64,000 nt of DNA from Pseudescherichia sp039594205 (lineage in GTDB: Bacteria; Pseudomonadota; Gammaproteobacteria; Enterobacterales; Enterobacteriaceae), in assembly GCA_039594205.1 (NCBI GenBank), contig JBCNNW010000004.1, positions 1 to 64,000 on the forward strand, given 5' to 3'. Shown here piece by piece: positions 8,924 to 17,299 of this stretch. Both the position numbers and the translations under genes were made by a program. The stretch's first letter is position 1, and every line of letters starts with the position of its first letter. Below the pieces are notes generated by a model. It saw only the letters and a program-made list of their open reading frames with translations, ran no database searches and was not told the DNA's origin.

Positions 8924-9883
8924 ATGACACCCATTGCAGTAACGCTTCTTACCGGTTTTCTGGGCGCGGGCAAAACGACCCTGCTGCGCCACATCCTCAA
9001 CGAGCAGCACGGCTACAAAATTGCGGTCATTGAGAATGAGTTTGGCGAGGTCTCCGTTGACGATCAGCTGATTGGCGATCGTGCCACGCAGATCAAAACC
9101 CTGACTAACGGCTGCATCTGCTGCTCTCGCTCCAACGAGCTGGAGAGCGCCCTGCTGGATCTGCTCGACGGCCTCGACCGGGGCGATATCGCCTTTGACC
9201 GGCTGGTGATCGAGTGCACAGGCATGGCCGATCCCGGCCCGATTATCCAGACCTTCTTCTCTCACGAGATCCTCTGCCAGCGCTACCTGCTGGACGGCGT
9301 CATTGCCCTGGTGGATGCGGTGCACGCCGACGGGCAGATGAACCAGTTTACTCTCGCCCAGTCGCAGGTAGGCTATGCCGATCGCATTCTGTTGACCAAA
9401 ACCGACGTGGCGGGCAGCGCCGACGCCCTGCGCGAGAGGCTTCAGCGCATCAACGCCCGGGCACCGATCTACACCGTCACCCACGGCGACATCGATCTGG
9501 CGCTGCTGTTTAACACCAACGGTTTTATGCTGGAGGAGAACGTCGTGCCGGCGACGCCGCGCTTCCACTTTATGGCCGACAAGCAGAATGACATTTCATC
9601 TATCGTCGTGGAGCTGGACTATCCGGTAGAGATTGGCGCGGTCTCCCGGGTGATGGAGAACCTGCTGCTCAGCTTTGCGGAGAGGCTGCTGCGCTACAAG
9701 GGCATGCTGTGGATCGACGGCGAACCCAACCGCCTGCTGTTTCAGGGCGTGCAGCGTCTCTACAGCGCCGACTGGGACCGTCCCTGGGACGACGAGCCGC
9801 CGCACAGCACGCTGGTGTTTATCGGCGTCCAGCTGCCGGAGGAGGAGATCCGGGCGGCCTTTGCTGAGTTAAAAACCCGGTGA
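8924..9883 (+). CDS. yjiA: YjiA, COG0523 G3E GTPase (metal chaperone family)
   Basis: 319 residues. G3E-family P-loop GTPase with Walker A GFLGAGKTTLL at residues 9-19, the CXCC metal-binding motif in NGCICCSRS near 65, a Walker B region ending in ECTG, and the TKTD guanine-specificity motif. The C-terminal CobW-C domain starts near 215. E. coli YjiA binds zinc and hydrolyses GTP; a metallochaperone role is likely but unproven. It is in the btsT-yjiX-yjiA unit and its stop overlaps the start of the next gene. Confidence 0.92.
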   Translation: MTPIAVTLLTGFLGAGKTTLLRHILNEQHGYKIAVIENEFGEVSVDDQLIGDRATQIKTLTNGCICCSRSNELESALLDLLDGLDRGDIAFDRLVIECTGMADPGPIIQTFFSHEILCQRYLLDGVIALVDAVHADGQMNQFTLAQSQVGYADRILLTKTDVAGSADALRERLQRINARAPIYTVTHGDIDLALLFNTNGFMLEENVVPATPRFHFMADKQNDISSIVVELDYPVEIGAVSRVMENLLLSFAERLLRYKGMLWIDGEPNRLLFQGVQRLYSADWDRPWDDEPPHSTLVFIGVQLPEEEIRAAFAELKTR

Positions 9884-10626
9884 CCCGCGATATCCCGCAA
9901 ACCTTCTGGCGCTCGCCGCTGCTGCCGGGTGTGGAGTTACGCTCCACCTGGCAGAGCCGCCAGGCATACAAGACGCATAGCCACGCTCAGCTGTCGATCG
10001 GTGCCATCGTCGAGGGGCAGACCCGCTGCGTCTGTAACGGCGAAACGTATCTGCTCTCGCCGGGGGATCTGATCGTCATTCCCGCGCATGCTCCGCACAG
10101 CTGCAATCCGGTGGATGGGCAGCCTCGCAGTTACCATATGCTCTATATCGAAACGGATTTTCAGCCTGCGCTTCAGATTGTTCAGAGTGAATCCCTGTTC
10201 CGTCACTATCTGCAAGCCATTGAGAACCTCTCTTCTCAGGCAGTCCAGGCGCTGCTCGCCGCGCTTCCCACTGGATCCGTCCAGCCTGCAACGCTGCGCC
10301 CCAGCAGCCTGCAGCTGCAGGAAACGCTGCTTGAAAACCTGGTAGCTCCGCCTTCTATGGATGCGCTGGCCCACCGCTTTTCTCTACGCAAAGAGACGCT
10401 GATCCGCACTTTTAAGCAGGATATTGGCCTGACGCCCATCACCTTTCTCAATAGCGCCCGGATTGAGTTTGCCAAAACACGTTTGCGCGCCGGGGCGGAT
10501 ATTGCCGACGTCGGCTACCAGAGCGGCTTTGCCGATCAGAGCCACTTCCATAAGACCTTCGTCAGCTATACCGCCGCCACGCCGCGCCAGTACGCCACGG
10601 GCCGATCAATATCTGACAATAATTAA
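9880..10626 (+). CDS. AraC-family transcriptional regulator with cupin domain
   Basis: 248 residues from a GTG that overlaps the yjiA stop by four bases. Residues about 20-100 form a cupin-like ligand domain (SHAQLSIGAIVEG, SPGDLIVIPAHAPHS). Residues 165-240 form the paired helix-turn-helix DNA-binding domain, with the family signature VGYQSGFADQSHFHKTF. The next gene is a LysE-type exporter; this AraC/LysE pairing is common, and the regulator probably controls that exporter in response to an amino acid or related compound. The effector is unknown. Confidence 0.85.
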   Translation: MTRDIPQTFWRSPLLPGVELRSTWQSRQAYKTHSHAQLSIGAIVEGQTRCVCNGETYLLSPGDLIVIPAHAPHSCNPVDGQPRSYHMLYIETDFQPALQIVQSESLFRHYLQAIENLSSQAVQALLAALPTGSVQPATLRPSSLQLQETLLENLVAPPSMDALAHRFSLRKETLIRTFKQDIGLTPITFLNSARIEFAKTRLRAGADIADVGYQSGFADQSHFHKTFVSYTAATPRQYATGRSISDNN

Positions 10627-10674
10627 CGCCTTTTGCGAGGTAGGATGGCCTCAGTTTTCTTTTCTGAGGTCGCT

Positions 10675-11337
10675 ATGGAGCTGTTACACACCCTGTTTCC
10701 CGCCGCGTTTGCCATGCTGGCGCTGTCGCACTTTGTCGCCCTGCTCAGTCCCGGCCCGGATTTCTTTCTGCTAACGGGTTACGCTATCCGCTACCGTCTG
10801 CGCGGCAGCCTCGGACTGTGCGTGGGCATCGCCGCGGGCAACGCCGTCTATATCGCGCTGGCAATTGTTGGCTGGAGTGAGCTGCGGCGCTCACCGGTGC
10901 TATTTTCAATTATCGAGCTGGCTGGAGCGGCGTACCTGCTATGGATTGGCAGCCATCTTATTCGCAGCAGGCCGGGCAATCTGGCGCTACAAGGCGTTGA
11001 TGCTGGTCGCCCGTCGCTGGTGAAGCAGGTGCTGATTGGGCTGGCTTCGGCGCTGCTCAACCCCAAAAACGCCCTCTTCTACCTGGCCCTGATGGCCTCG
11101 CTGCTGGGGCCCAACGTTACGCTGCTCCAGCAGTCGGTAAGCGGCATCTGGATGGTCATGGTGGTGCTGGTGTGGGATCTGCTGGTGGTAATGCTGATTG
11201 GTTTGCCGCCGGTGCAAAAACGCCTCTCGGCGGCGGTGGTCGTTATCGAGCGGATCGCCGGTGCGGTGCTGATGGGGTTTGGGCTATGGATTTTAGCAAC
11301 GTGTTTTTTTGCCGGCCCCTGGGCTCGGCAAGCGTAA
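10675..11337 (+). CDS. LysE/RhtB-family amino-acid exporter
   Basis: 220 residues from the ATG at 10675; an upstream start at 10633 would add 14 residues ahead of a weak ribosome site. About six transmembrane helices are visible, with the LysE signature SPGPDFFLLTGYAIR near residue 26 and a second conserved block LNPKNALFYLAL. Members export homoserine, threonine, lysine and similar compounds. The AraC-type gene just upstream is the likely regulator. The specific substrate cannot be read from the sequence. Confidence 0.85.
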   Translation: MELLHTLFPAAFAMLALSHFVALLSPGPDFFLLTGYAIRYRLRGSLGLCVGIAAGNAVYIALAIVGWSELRRSPVLFSIIELAGAAYLLWIGSHLIRSRPGNLALQGVDAGRPSLVKQVLIGLASALLNPKNALFYLALMASLLGPNVTLLQQSVSGIWMVMVVLVWDLLVVMLIGLPPVQKRLSAAVVVIERIAGAVLMGFGLWILATCFFAGPWARQA

Positions 11338-11352
11338 GCCCCGCTGGCTAGA

Positions 11353-11655
11353 CTATTTTTTATTTTGATCGCGCAGCATGGCTTCACGCAGAATTGCGTT
11401 CAGGCGCGTTTGGTAACCTTTCCCGGGCCGTTTCAGCCACTCCATAACATCTGCGTCAATACGCACGGATGCCTGCGTTTTCAATGGCCGATAAAATTTA
11501 CCTCTTGTGGTGTCGGACCATTGCGTATCATCCGTTGCGGGAATATCGCTGTAGTCGATATCCGCATCGGGTTTCGCTGCCAGAGCGTTAAGCTCCGCTT
11601 CTCGCTGAGTACTCAACATAGATGTACTACCGCGTTTATGCTTAACAATGCTCAT
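11353..11655 (-). CDS. brnA: BrnA-type antitoxin
   Basis: 100 residues if the ATG at 11655 is used; this start overlaps the end of brnT by 14 bases, as is usual in brnTA operons. The N-terminal part is acidic and probably unstructured toxin-binding sequence. The C-terminal part (QASVRIDADVMEWLKRPGKGYQTRLNAILREAM) is a ribbon-helix-helix DNA-binding domain typical of BrnA. It should neutralise BrnT and repress the operon. It lies at the convergent end after the LysE-type gene. Confidence 0.85.
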   Translation of the reverse strand: MSIVKHKRGSTSMLSTQREAELNALAAKPDADIDYSDIPATDDTQWSDTTRGKFYRPLKTQASVRIDADVMEWLKRPGKGYQTRLNAILREAMLRDQNKK

Positions 11656-11929
11656 AACGGCTCCTCTCTTTACGATCCGCTTTTCGCGCACTGATAATCC
11701 GAATAATTTCTTCCCCACTCTCAAAGCGAATTGTGTGCGCAACCAGAATAACAACAATGCCGTGCACTAGCCCTATCGTTTGCCAGCGATATTCACCATT
11801 TTCATATCGATCCTGCATAGATAGATGATGCGGATCGTCGAATACAAGAACAGCATCTTCAAACCTGAGTCCATGCTTACGCAGATTACTTTTGGCCTTG
11901 TTGACATCCCACTCGAACTCCGTTGGCAT
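11642..11929 (-). CDS. brnT: BrnT-type ribonuclease toxin
   Basis: 95 residues. BrnT toxins are small RelE-fold ribonucleases that stop translation. The family pattern is clear: FEWDVNKAKSNLRKHGLRFEDA at the N-terminus, DPHHLSM, then the core RWQTIG...VILVAHTIR and a C-terminal IRIISARKADRKER with the basic catalytic residues. It is the first gene of a type II toxin-antitoxin operon with brnA downstream. The pair is not in E. coli K-12 at this place and is probably acquired. Confidence 0.88.
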   Translation of the reverse strand: MPTEFEWDVNKAKSNLRKHGLRFEDAVLVFDDPHHLSMQDRYENGEYRWQTIGLVHGIVVILVAHTIRFESGEEIIRIISARKADRKERSRYEHC

Positions 11930-12085
11930 AGTCTACCCTTCCTTGTTTGTATATACAAAAAAGCATATACAAAACGAGATTTAGGCACACTTTATTTACG
12001 GTTTCATCATTCGTAACTGGAATCAGGGTTCAGTATTTTTGCAAAAAACGTCTAGCGAGAAGTCAAATCGATGCGGCGCACGGCG

Positions 12086-12250
12086 CTACTCCACTTCTCC
12101 CCGCCGCAGCCCAATATCTTTTAGCTGCTCATTGCTCATTTTTTGTAGGGTACGCCGCGCCTGGCTCCGCAGATGCCATTTTTTGATTGCTCGCCAGAGG
12201 ATGGCGAAGCCGATAAAGGGTCTTTTACCTCTGTTTTCATGAAATTCCAT
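12086..12250 (-). CDS. yjiS: YjiS, DUF1127 small basic protein
   Basis: 54 residues, starting MEFHENRGKRPFIG and ending GLRRGEVE. It matches E. coli YjiS almost throughout, including the DUF1127 block with MSNEQLKDIGLRR. The protein is short, arginine-rich and probably cytoplasmic. DUF1127 proteins in other bacteria bind RNA or affect phosphate and carbon metabolism; the role of YjiS is unknown. A good ribosome site (GGAGA) lies eight bases upstream. It is divergent from yjiR, as in E. coli. Confidence 0.88.
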   Translation of the reverse strand: MEFHENRGKRPFIGFAILWRAIKKWHLRSQARRTLQKMSNEQLKDIGLRRGEVE

Positions 12251-12333
12251 TCTGTGTCTCCTCTCGCTGGCTGAGACACTATCATCATGGATTTCAGGCG
12301 GAACAATACAGACTCAAAAAACAGTTTTCTTTT

Positions 12334-12408
12334 CCATACAGAAGAGCTAAAAGAGTATCTGAGCAGCGTAATTAGCGCAGATCTGTACTGGTTTTTTTAT
12401 CTGTATGG
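12334..12408. promoter_or_regulatory. Possible MocR operator between yjiS and yjiR
   Basis: The octamer CCATACAG at 12334-12341 and its exact inverse CTGTATGG at 12401-12408, with a related CTGTACTGG between them, flank the likely yjiR promoter. MocR regulators such as PdxR and GabR bind spaced repeats in such divergent regions. The assignment to YjiR is inference. Confidence 0.35.
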
Positions 12409-12427
12409 CAGAAAATAGGGATACAGC

Positions 12428-13840
12428 ATGGCACGTTACCAACTTCTGGCGAATCTCTTAGCCGAGCGTATTGAGCAAGGCCTGTATCGGCATGGGGAAA
12501 AACTTCCATCGGTACGCAGCCTGAGCCAGGAGCATGGCGTGAGCATCAGTACCGTTCAGCAGGCATATCAAACCCTGGAGACGCGGCAGCTTATTACCCC
12601 GCAGCCGCGCTCCGGCTATTTTGTTGCCCCGCGTAAGGTACAGCCCCCCGTGCCGCATATGTCGCGTCCGGTACAGCGTCCGGTGGAGATCACCCAGTGG
12701 GATCAGGTGATCGATATGCTGAAGGGGCACAGGGATAAAGAGATCACTCCCTTCAGCAGCGGCGCGCCCGACATTGAGCAGCCCAGCCTGCAACCCCTCT
12801 GGCGCGAGCTAAAACGCCTGGTGCAGCATAATCTCAATGAGGTGCTGGGCTATGACTCGCTCACCGGTCGTCAGGAGCTACGGGAGCAGATTGCCCGCCT
12901 GATGTTAGACGGTGGCTCGGTGGTGAGCGCGGAGGATATTATCGTCACCAGCGGCAGCCAGAGCGGATTATCACTGGCCCTGCTGGCGGTATGCCAGCCT
13001 GGGGATATTATCGCCGTCGAGTCGCCCGCCTACTATGGCACCATGCAGCTTCTGCGCAGCCTCAACGTTAAGGTCATTGAGATCCCGACCGATCCAGAAA
13101 CGGGCATGAGCATTGAGGCGCTGGAGCTGGCGCTCGCCCAGTGGCCGGTCAAGGGGGTCATTACCGTGCCGAACTGTAATAATCCTCTCGGATTTATTAT
13201 GCCGGACGCGCGTAAACGGGCACTCCTTGCCCTTGCCCAGAGCCATGACATTGTGATTTTTGAGGATGATGTTTATGGCGAGCTGGCGACTGACTATCCA
13301 CGCCCGCGCACGATCCACTCCTGGGACATTGATGGCCGGGTCATGCTGTGCAGCTCGTTTACCAAAACCGTTGCGCCAGGTCTGCGCGTGGGCTGGATTG
13401 TACCTGGCCGCTACCACGATCGTTTTTTGCAGATGAAGTATGCCGTGCTGGGTAGCAATGTGCCCGTTACCCAGCTGGCAGCGGCACACTTTATCAAAGA
13501 GGGGCATTACCATCGTCATATCAGACGGATGCGCCACCTTTACCAGCGTAACATGGCGATCTATACCTGCTGGGTACGGGAATATTTTCCAGAAGGGGTC
13601 TGTATCACCCGTCCGAAAGGCGGATTCATGCTATGGGTCGAGCTGCCCGAGCAGGTCGACATGGTCTGCGTGGCGAAACAGCTATGCCGACTGAAAATCC
13701 AGGTCGCACCAGGATCGCTGTTTTCGGCATCAGGGAAGTATCGCAACTGCGTGCGAATTAACTGCGCGTTACCGCCAAACGAGAAGCATCATGCGGTAAT
13801 GGAAAAACTGGGCAATGCGATAAAAGTAGCAATGGAATAA
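12428..13840 (+). CDS. yjiR: MocR/GntR-family regulator with aminotransferase domain (YjiR)
   Basis: 470 residues. An N-terminal GntR winged helix-turn-helix (about 1-70, with EKLPSVRSLSQEHGVS) is joined to a fold-type I aminotransferase domain (about 110-470). The lysine that would bind pyridoxal phosphate is in SSFTKTVAPGLRVGW. Such MocR proteins sense PLP or amino acids and regulate neighbours rather than act as enzymes. It matches E. coli YjiR in length and in its place beside yjiS. Confidence 0.92.
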   Translation: MARYQLLANLLAERIEQGLYRHGEKLPSVRSLSQEHGVSISTVQQAYQTLETRQLITPQPRSGYFVAPRKVQPPVPHMSRPVQRPVEITQWDQVIDMLKGHRDKEITPFSSGAPDIEQPSLQPLWRELKRLVQHNLNEVLGYDSLTGRQELREQIARLMLDGGSVVSAEDIIVTSGSQSGLSLALLAVCQPGDIIAVESPAYYGTMQLLRSLNVKVIEIPTDPETGMSIEALELALAQWPVKGVITVPNCNNPLGFIMPDARKRALLALAQSHDIVIFEDDVYGELATDYPRPRTIHSWDIDGRVMLCSSFTKTVAPGLRVGWIVPGRYHDRFLQMKYAVLGSNVPVTQLAAAHFIKEGHYHRHIRRMRHLYQRNMAIYTCWVREYFPEGVCITRPKGGFMLWVELPEQVDMVCVAKQLCRLKIQVAPGSLFSASGKYRNCVRINCALPPNEKHHAVMEKLGNAIKVAME

Positions 13841-13862
13841 CCCCCTCCCTGGCAGGAGGGGG
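13841..13862. terminator. Hairpin between convergent yjiR and the aldehyde dehydrogenase gene
   Basis: Eight-base-pair GC-rich stem CCCCCTCC / GGAGGGGG with a six-base loop between two convergent stops. No long T-run follows on either strand, so it may act mainly as an mRNA-stabilising hairpin. Confidence 0.45.
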
Positions 13863-13872
13863 CGGGAGTCAC

Positions 13873-15243
13873 TTATTTACTGACCACGACCAGCTTCTGG
13901 TTCACGAACTCTTTGATCCCCAGATCCGACAGCTCGCGGCCAAAGCCGGAGCGCTTAACGCCGCCGAACGGCAGTTCCGGTGCGGTATCGGTCAGGGAGT
14001 TGATGTAAACCATCCCGGTCTCGATACGTGACGCCAGGGCTTTTGCCCGGTCAATGTTCTGGCTGAAGATAGCCCCGCCGAGACCGTAGTGAGAGTCGTT
14101 GGCCAGCTTCACCACTTCGTCATCATCTTTGACCACGTACATCTGCGCTACCGGGCCGAAGAACTCTTCGAAATAAGCCGGATTGTCGCGGGTAATGTGG
14201 GTCAGAATGGTCGGCTCAAAGAAGTTGCCCTCGCGCTCAACGGGTTTGCCGCCCAGGTGCAGCGTCGCGCCGTTCTTCACCGCCTCGTCTACCTGTTTGG
14301 TCAGGGTCTCCAGGGCGTCTTTCGACGACAGTGGGCCTAAGGTAGTGGACTCATCCATCGGGTCGCCAATCTTCACCTGACGGAAAGCCTCGGTGTATTT
14401 CTCAAGGAACTTATCGGCAATCGACTCCTGCACAATAAAACGCTTGGCGGCGGTGCAAACCTGCCCGGCGTTCTGCAGACGTGCGGTAACGCCCACCTTA
14501 ACGGCTTTCTCCAGATCGCTATCGTCCAGCACCACAAAGACGTCGTTACCGCCCAGTTCAAGAGTCGCTTTTTTCAGTTTTTTGGCCGCCTGCGCCGCTA
14601 CCGCGCTGCCCGCCGTTTCTGAACCGGTCAGCGCCACGCCCTGAACGCGATCGTCGGCAATGATATTGGACACCTGATCCGAAGAGATAAACAGGTTAGT
14701 GTAAGCCCCCTCCGGCGCACCTGCATCCCGTACCAGCTGCTCGAAGATCTCCGCACAGTGCGGCACAATGCTGGCATGTTTAACAATAATCGGGTTACCG
14801 GCGGCCAGGTTGGGAGCCAGAACGCGCATCAGCTGATAGTAAGGGAAGTTCCACGGCTCAACCGCCATCAGCACGCCGATGGGATGATGCTCAACCCAGG
14901 CGTCGCCCAGATCGGAGTTGTATTTCACCGGCGCAAGGAAGGTTTTTGCATTATCGGCGTAGTAGCGCGCAATGCTGGCGCACAGTTTTACTTCGCCGCG
15001 GCTCTGTTCGATCAGTTTGCCCATCTCCTGGGTGGCGATCTTCGCCAGCTCCTCGGAACGCTCCTCCAGCAGATTGGCAAGCTTAAGCAGGACAGGTAGA
15101 CGCTTGTCGATATCGCCCTTCGACCAGTCGGAGTGGTATAGCGCATCCGCTTTTTTTAGCGTTGCTTCGACATCCGCGTCACTGTGGGATGGATACTCTT
15201 TAACAAGCTGATTTGTAAATGGATTCACGGTCTGGTAAGCCAT
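13873..15243 (-). CDS. NAD(P)-dependent succinate-semialdehyde dehydrogenase family protein
   Basis: 456 residues from the ATG at 15243, which has AGGAGG upstream; the longer reading from 15318 lacks support. Aldehyde dehydrogenase fold: cofactor region with MAVEPWNFPYYQ, catalytic glutamate in LELGGND and catalytic cysteine in NAGQVCTAAKRF. The closest family is the succinate-semialdehyde dehydrogenase group that includes E. coli Sad (YneI), but recalled identity to Sad is moderate, so the substrate is open. It could oxidise other short aldehydes. It is monocistronic. Confidence 0.8.
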   Translation of the reverse strand: MAYQTVNPFTNQLVKEYPSHSDADVEATLKKADALYHSDWSKGDIDKRLPVLLKLANLLEERSEELAKIATQEMGKLIEQSRGEVKLCASIARYYADNAKTFLAPVKYNSDLGDAWVEHHPIGVLMAVEPWNFPYYQLMRVLAPNLAAGNPIIVKHASIVPHCAEIFEQLVRDAGAPEGAYTNLFISSDQVSNIIADDRVQGVALTGSETAGSAVAAQAAKKLKKATLELGGNDVFVVLDDSDLEKAVKVGVTARLQNAGQVCTAAKRFIVQESIADKFLEKYTEAFRQVKIGDPMDESTTLGPLSSKDALETLTKQVDEAVKNGATLHLGGKPVEREGNFFEPTILTHITRDNPAYFEEFFGPVAQMYVVKDDDEVVKLANDSHYGLGGAIFSQNIDRAKALASRIETGMVYINSLTDTAPELPFGGVKRSGFGRELSDLGIKEFVNQKLVVVSK

Positions 15244-15464
15244 CTCAAATACCTCCTGGTTAGCAGTAAAAGATGCTGATAAGGTTAATAAGGGTAGTTG
15301 AAACAGATGATGATGCATGGATTATCCGGCATAAACGGACGGTTCCGAGTGTTTGCGAAGCGCAGAATAGTCCAGCGTTTGCACGATAGTGCGTTCAGCT
15401 TCTACGCTTAAACGCATGGATAAAATCACTGGCTATTCGTCACGACAAGGCATTGGGAGCAATC

Positions 15465-15986
15465 ATGAGTGAAGCGACTATTCGCGGTATGGACCATATC
15501 GGCATTACCGTACCGGACATTAAGCAGGCTACCACCTTCCTGTGCGCCGCCCTGGGTGCAGAGCTGCTCTATGAGTCCGTCTCACCGGGTCAGGAGATTG
15601 ACCAAAACGCCCAGCAACACACGCTGCGCCTTGACGAGGGTACCCAAGTGAAAGCGGTCAGGATGCTGAAGCTGCACAACGGTCCGGGCATTGAGCTGTT
15701 TGAGATGCAGGGACCGGATCAGAACAGCCCTCCCCGCGCCAGCGACTATGGCCTACAGCACTTTGCGGTCTATACCGAGGATATGCAGCAGGCTACGCAA
15801 CGCTTCGAAGAGGCCGGAGGTAAAATGTTTACCGAGCCTAAGCCGCTCACTTTTCCTACCGAGTACGGCGACGGCAATCAGTTCTGCTACGGCAGCACGC
15901 CCTGGGGCGGCATCGTAGAGTTTATCTCCCGCCCCTCGCCAATGCCCTATGAAAAAGAGACCGCTTCGCGACGCTGGAAACCCTGA
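15465..15986 (+). CDS. VOC-family (glyoxalase/dioxygenase fold) protein
   Basis: 173 residues from the ATG at 15465. Two beta-alpha-beta-beta-beta modules of the vicinal oxygen chelate superfamily are seen. The likely metal ligands are the histidine in MDHIGITVPD, the histidine in LQHFAVYTED and the glutamate in GIVEFISRP. Members are glyoxalases, epimerases, dioxygenases or resistance proteins, and the reaction here cannot be told. It lies alone between the divergent aldehyde dehydrogenase gene and yjiN. Confidence 0.75.
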   Translation: MSEATIRGMDHIGITVPDIKQATTFLCAALGAELLYESVSPGQEIDQNAQQHTLRLDEGTQVKAVRMLKLHNGPGIELFEMQGPDQNSPPRASDYGLQHFAVYTEDMQQATQRFEEAGGKMFTEPKPLTFPTEYGDGNQFCYGSTPWGGIVEFISRPSPMPYEKETASRRWKP

Positions 15987-16027
15987 TTCGGATTTCTATT
16001 TAATCGTCAGGGCTCTATGATGAACAG

Positions 16028-17299
16028 ATGGATAAATTAGCCGAACTTAAACGCGCCAAGCGCCTGGCCCTGTCGCTGCTGCTGATCGCTGCGGCGACCT
16101 TTGCTACCACGCTTTTTTTGCCACCTACCCGTCTGGTAGGCGCAGTGAAGGCCGTCGCCGAAGCGGCAATGGTCGGCGCACTGGCCGACTGGTTTGCGGT
16201 GGTGGCGCTGTTTCGCCGCGTGCCGCTGCCCTTCATTTCCCGCCATACGGCGATCGTTCCCCGTAATCAGGAACGGATCGGCGACAATCTCGGCCTCTTC
16301 GTGCAGGAGAAGTTTCTCGATACCCAGTCGCTGATTGCCCTGATCCGTCGCCATGAGCCTGCACTGATGATCGGCACCTGGTTCAGCCAGCCGGACAACG
16401 CCCGCCGGGTGGGTCAGCACCTGTTGCAGGTGATGAGCGGCTTTCTCGATCTTACCGACGATGCCCGCATCCAGAACTTGCTCAAGCGCGCCGTGCACAA
16501 GGCGATCGACAAGGTCGATCTCTCTGGCACCACCGCGCTGGTGCTGGAGAGCCTCACTAAAAACAACCGTCATCAGGTGCTACTGGACGCACTGATCGCC
16601 CAACTGTTGACGCTGATCCAGCGCCAGAGCACCCGCGACTTTATTGCCCACCATATTGTGCGCTGGCTGAAGACCGAGCACCCCCGTAAGGCGATGCTGC
16701 TGCCTACCGAGTGGCTGGGAGAGCAGAGCGCGGAGATGGTCTCCAGCGCGGTGAACTCCCTGCTGGATGACATTAGTCACGACCAGGGCCACCAGATCCG
16801 TCAGGCCTTTGACAAAGCCACCCTGAAGCTTATCGAACGGCTGAAGAGCGATCCGGAGATGGCCGCCCGCGCGGAGAGCACCAAGACCTACCTGAAAGAG
16901 GACGAAGCGTTTAACCGCTATCTGGGTGAGCTGTGGGGGGATCTGCGTAACTGGCTGAAGGCCGATATGGAGAGTGAAAACTCAAAAGTGCAGCTGCGCA
17001 TTGCCGAGGCCGGACAGTGGTTTGGCGAGACGCTGGTAGCGGACGACGCCCTGCGCGCCTCGTTTAATCAGCACCTTGAGCAGGCCGCCCGCAGCGTGGC
17101 CCCGGAGTTTGCCCAGTTCCTCACCCGTCACATCAGCGATACGGTCAAGAGCTGGGATGCAAAAGAGATGTCGCAGCAGATCGAGCTAAATATCGGCAAA
17201 GATCTGCAATTCATTCGCGTCAACGGGACGCTGGTCGGCGGCACCATTGGGCTGATCCTCTGGCTGCTGTCGCAGCTGCCGGGGCTGTTTGCCGGTTAA
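16028..17299 (+). CDS. yjiN: YjiN, DUF445 membrane protein
   Basis: 423 residues. A hydrophobic helix at about 13-30 and another at the extreme C-terminus (about 400-420) enclose a long helical, mostly charged domain. The DUF445 signature (ADWFAVVALFRRVPLPFI and RHTAIVPRNQERIG) is clear near residues 55-85. Length and position match E. coli YjiN, an inner-membrane protein of unknown function. Its stop touches the stop of the convergent DUF2955 gene with no spacer. Confidence 0.9.
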   Translation: MDKLAELKRAKRLALSLLLIAAATFATTLFLPPTRLVGAVKAVAEAAMVGALADWFAVVALFRRVPLPFISRHTAIVPRNQERIGDNLGLFVQEKFLDTQSLIALIRRHEPALMIGTWFSQPDNARRVGQHLLQVMSGFLDLTDDARIQNLLKRAVHKAIDKVDLSGTTALVLESLTKNNRHQVLLDALIAQLLTLIQRQSTRDFIAHHIVRWLKTEHPRKAMLLPTEWLGEQSAEMVSSAVNSLLDDISHDQGHQIRQAFDKATLKLIERLKSDPEMAARAESTKTYLKEDEAFNRYLGELWGDLRNWLKADMESENSKVQLRIAEAGQWFGETLVADDALRASFNQHLEQAARSVAPEFAQFLTRHISDTVKSWDAKEMSQQIELNIGKDLQFIRVNGTLVGGTIGLILWLLSQLPGLFAG

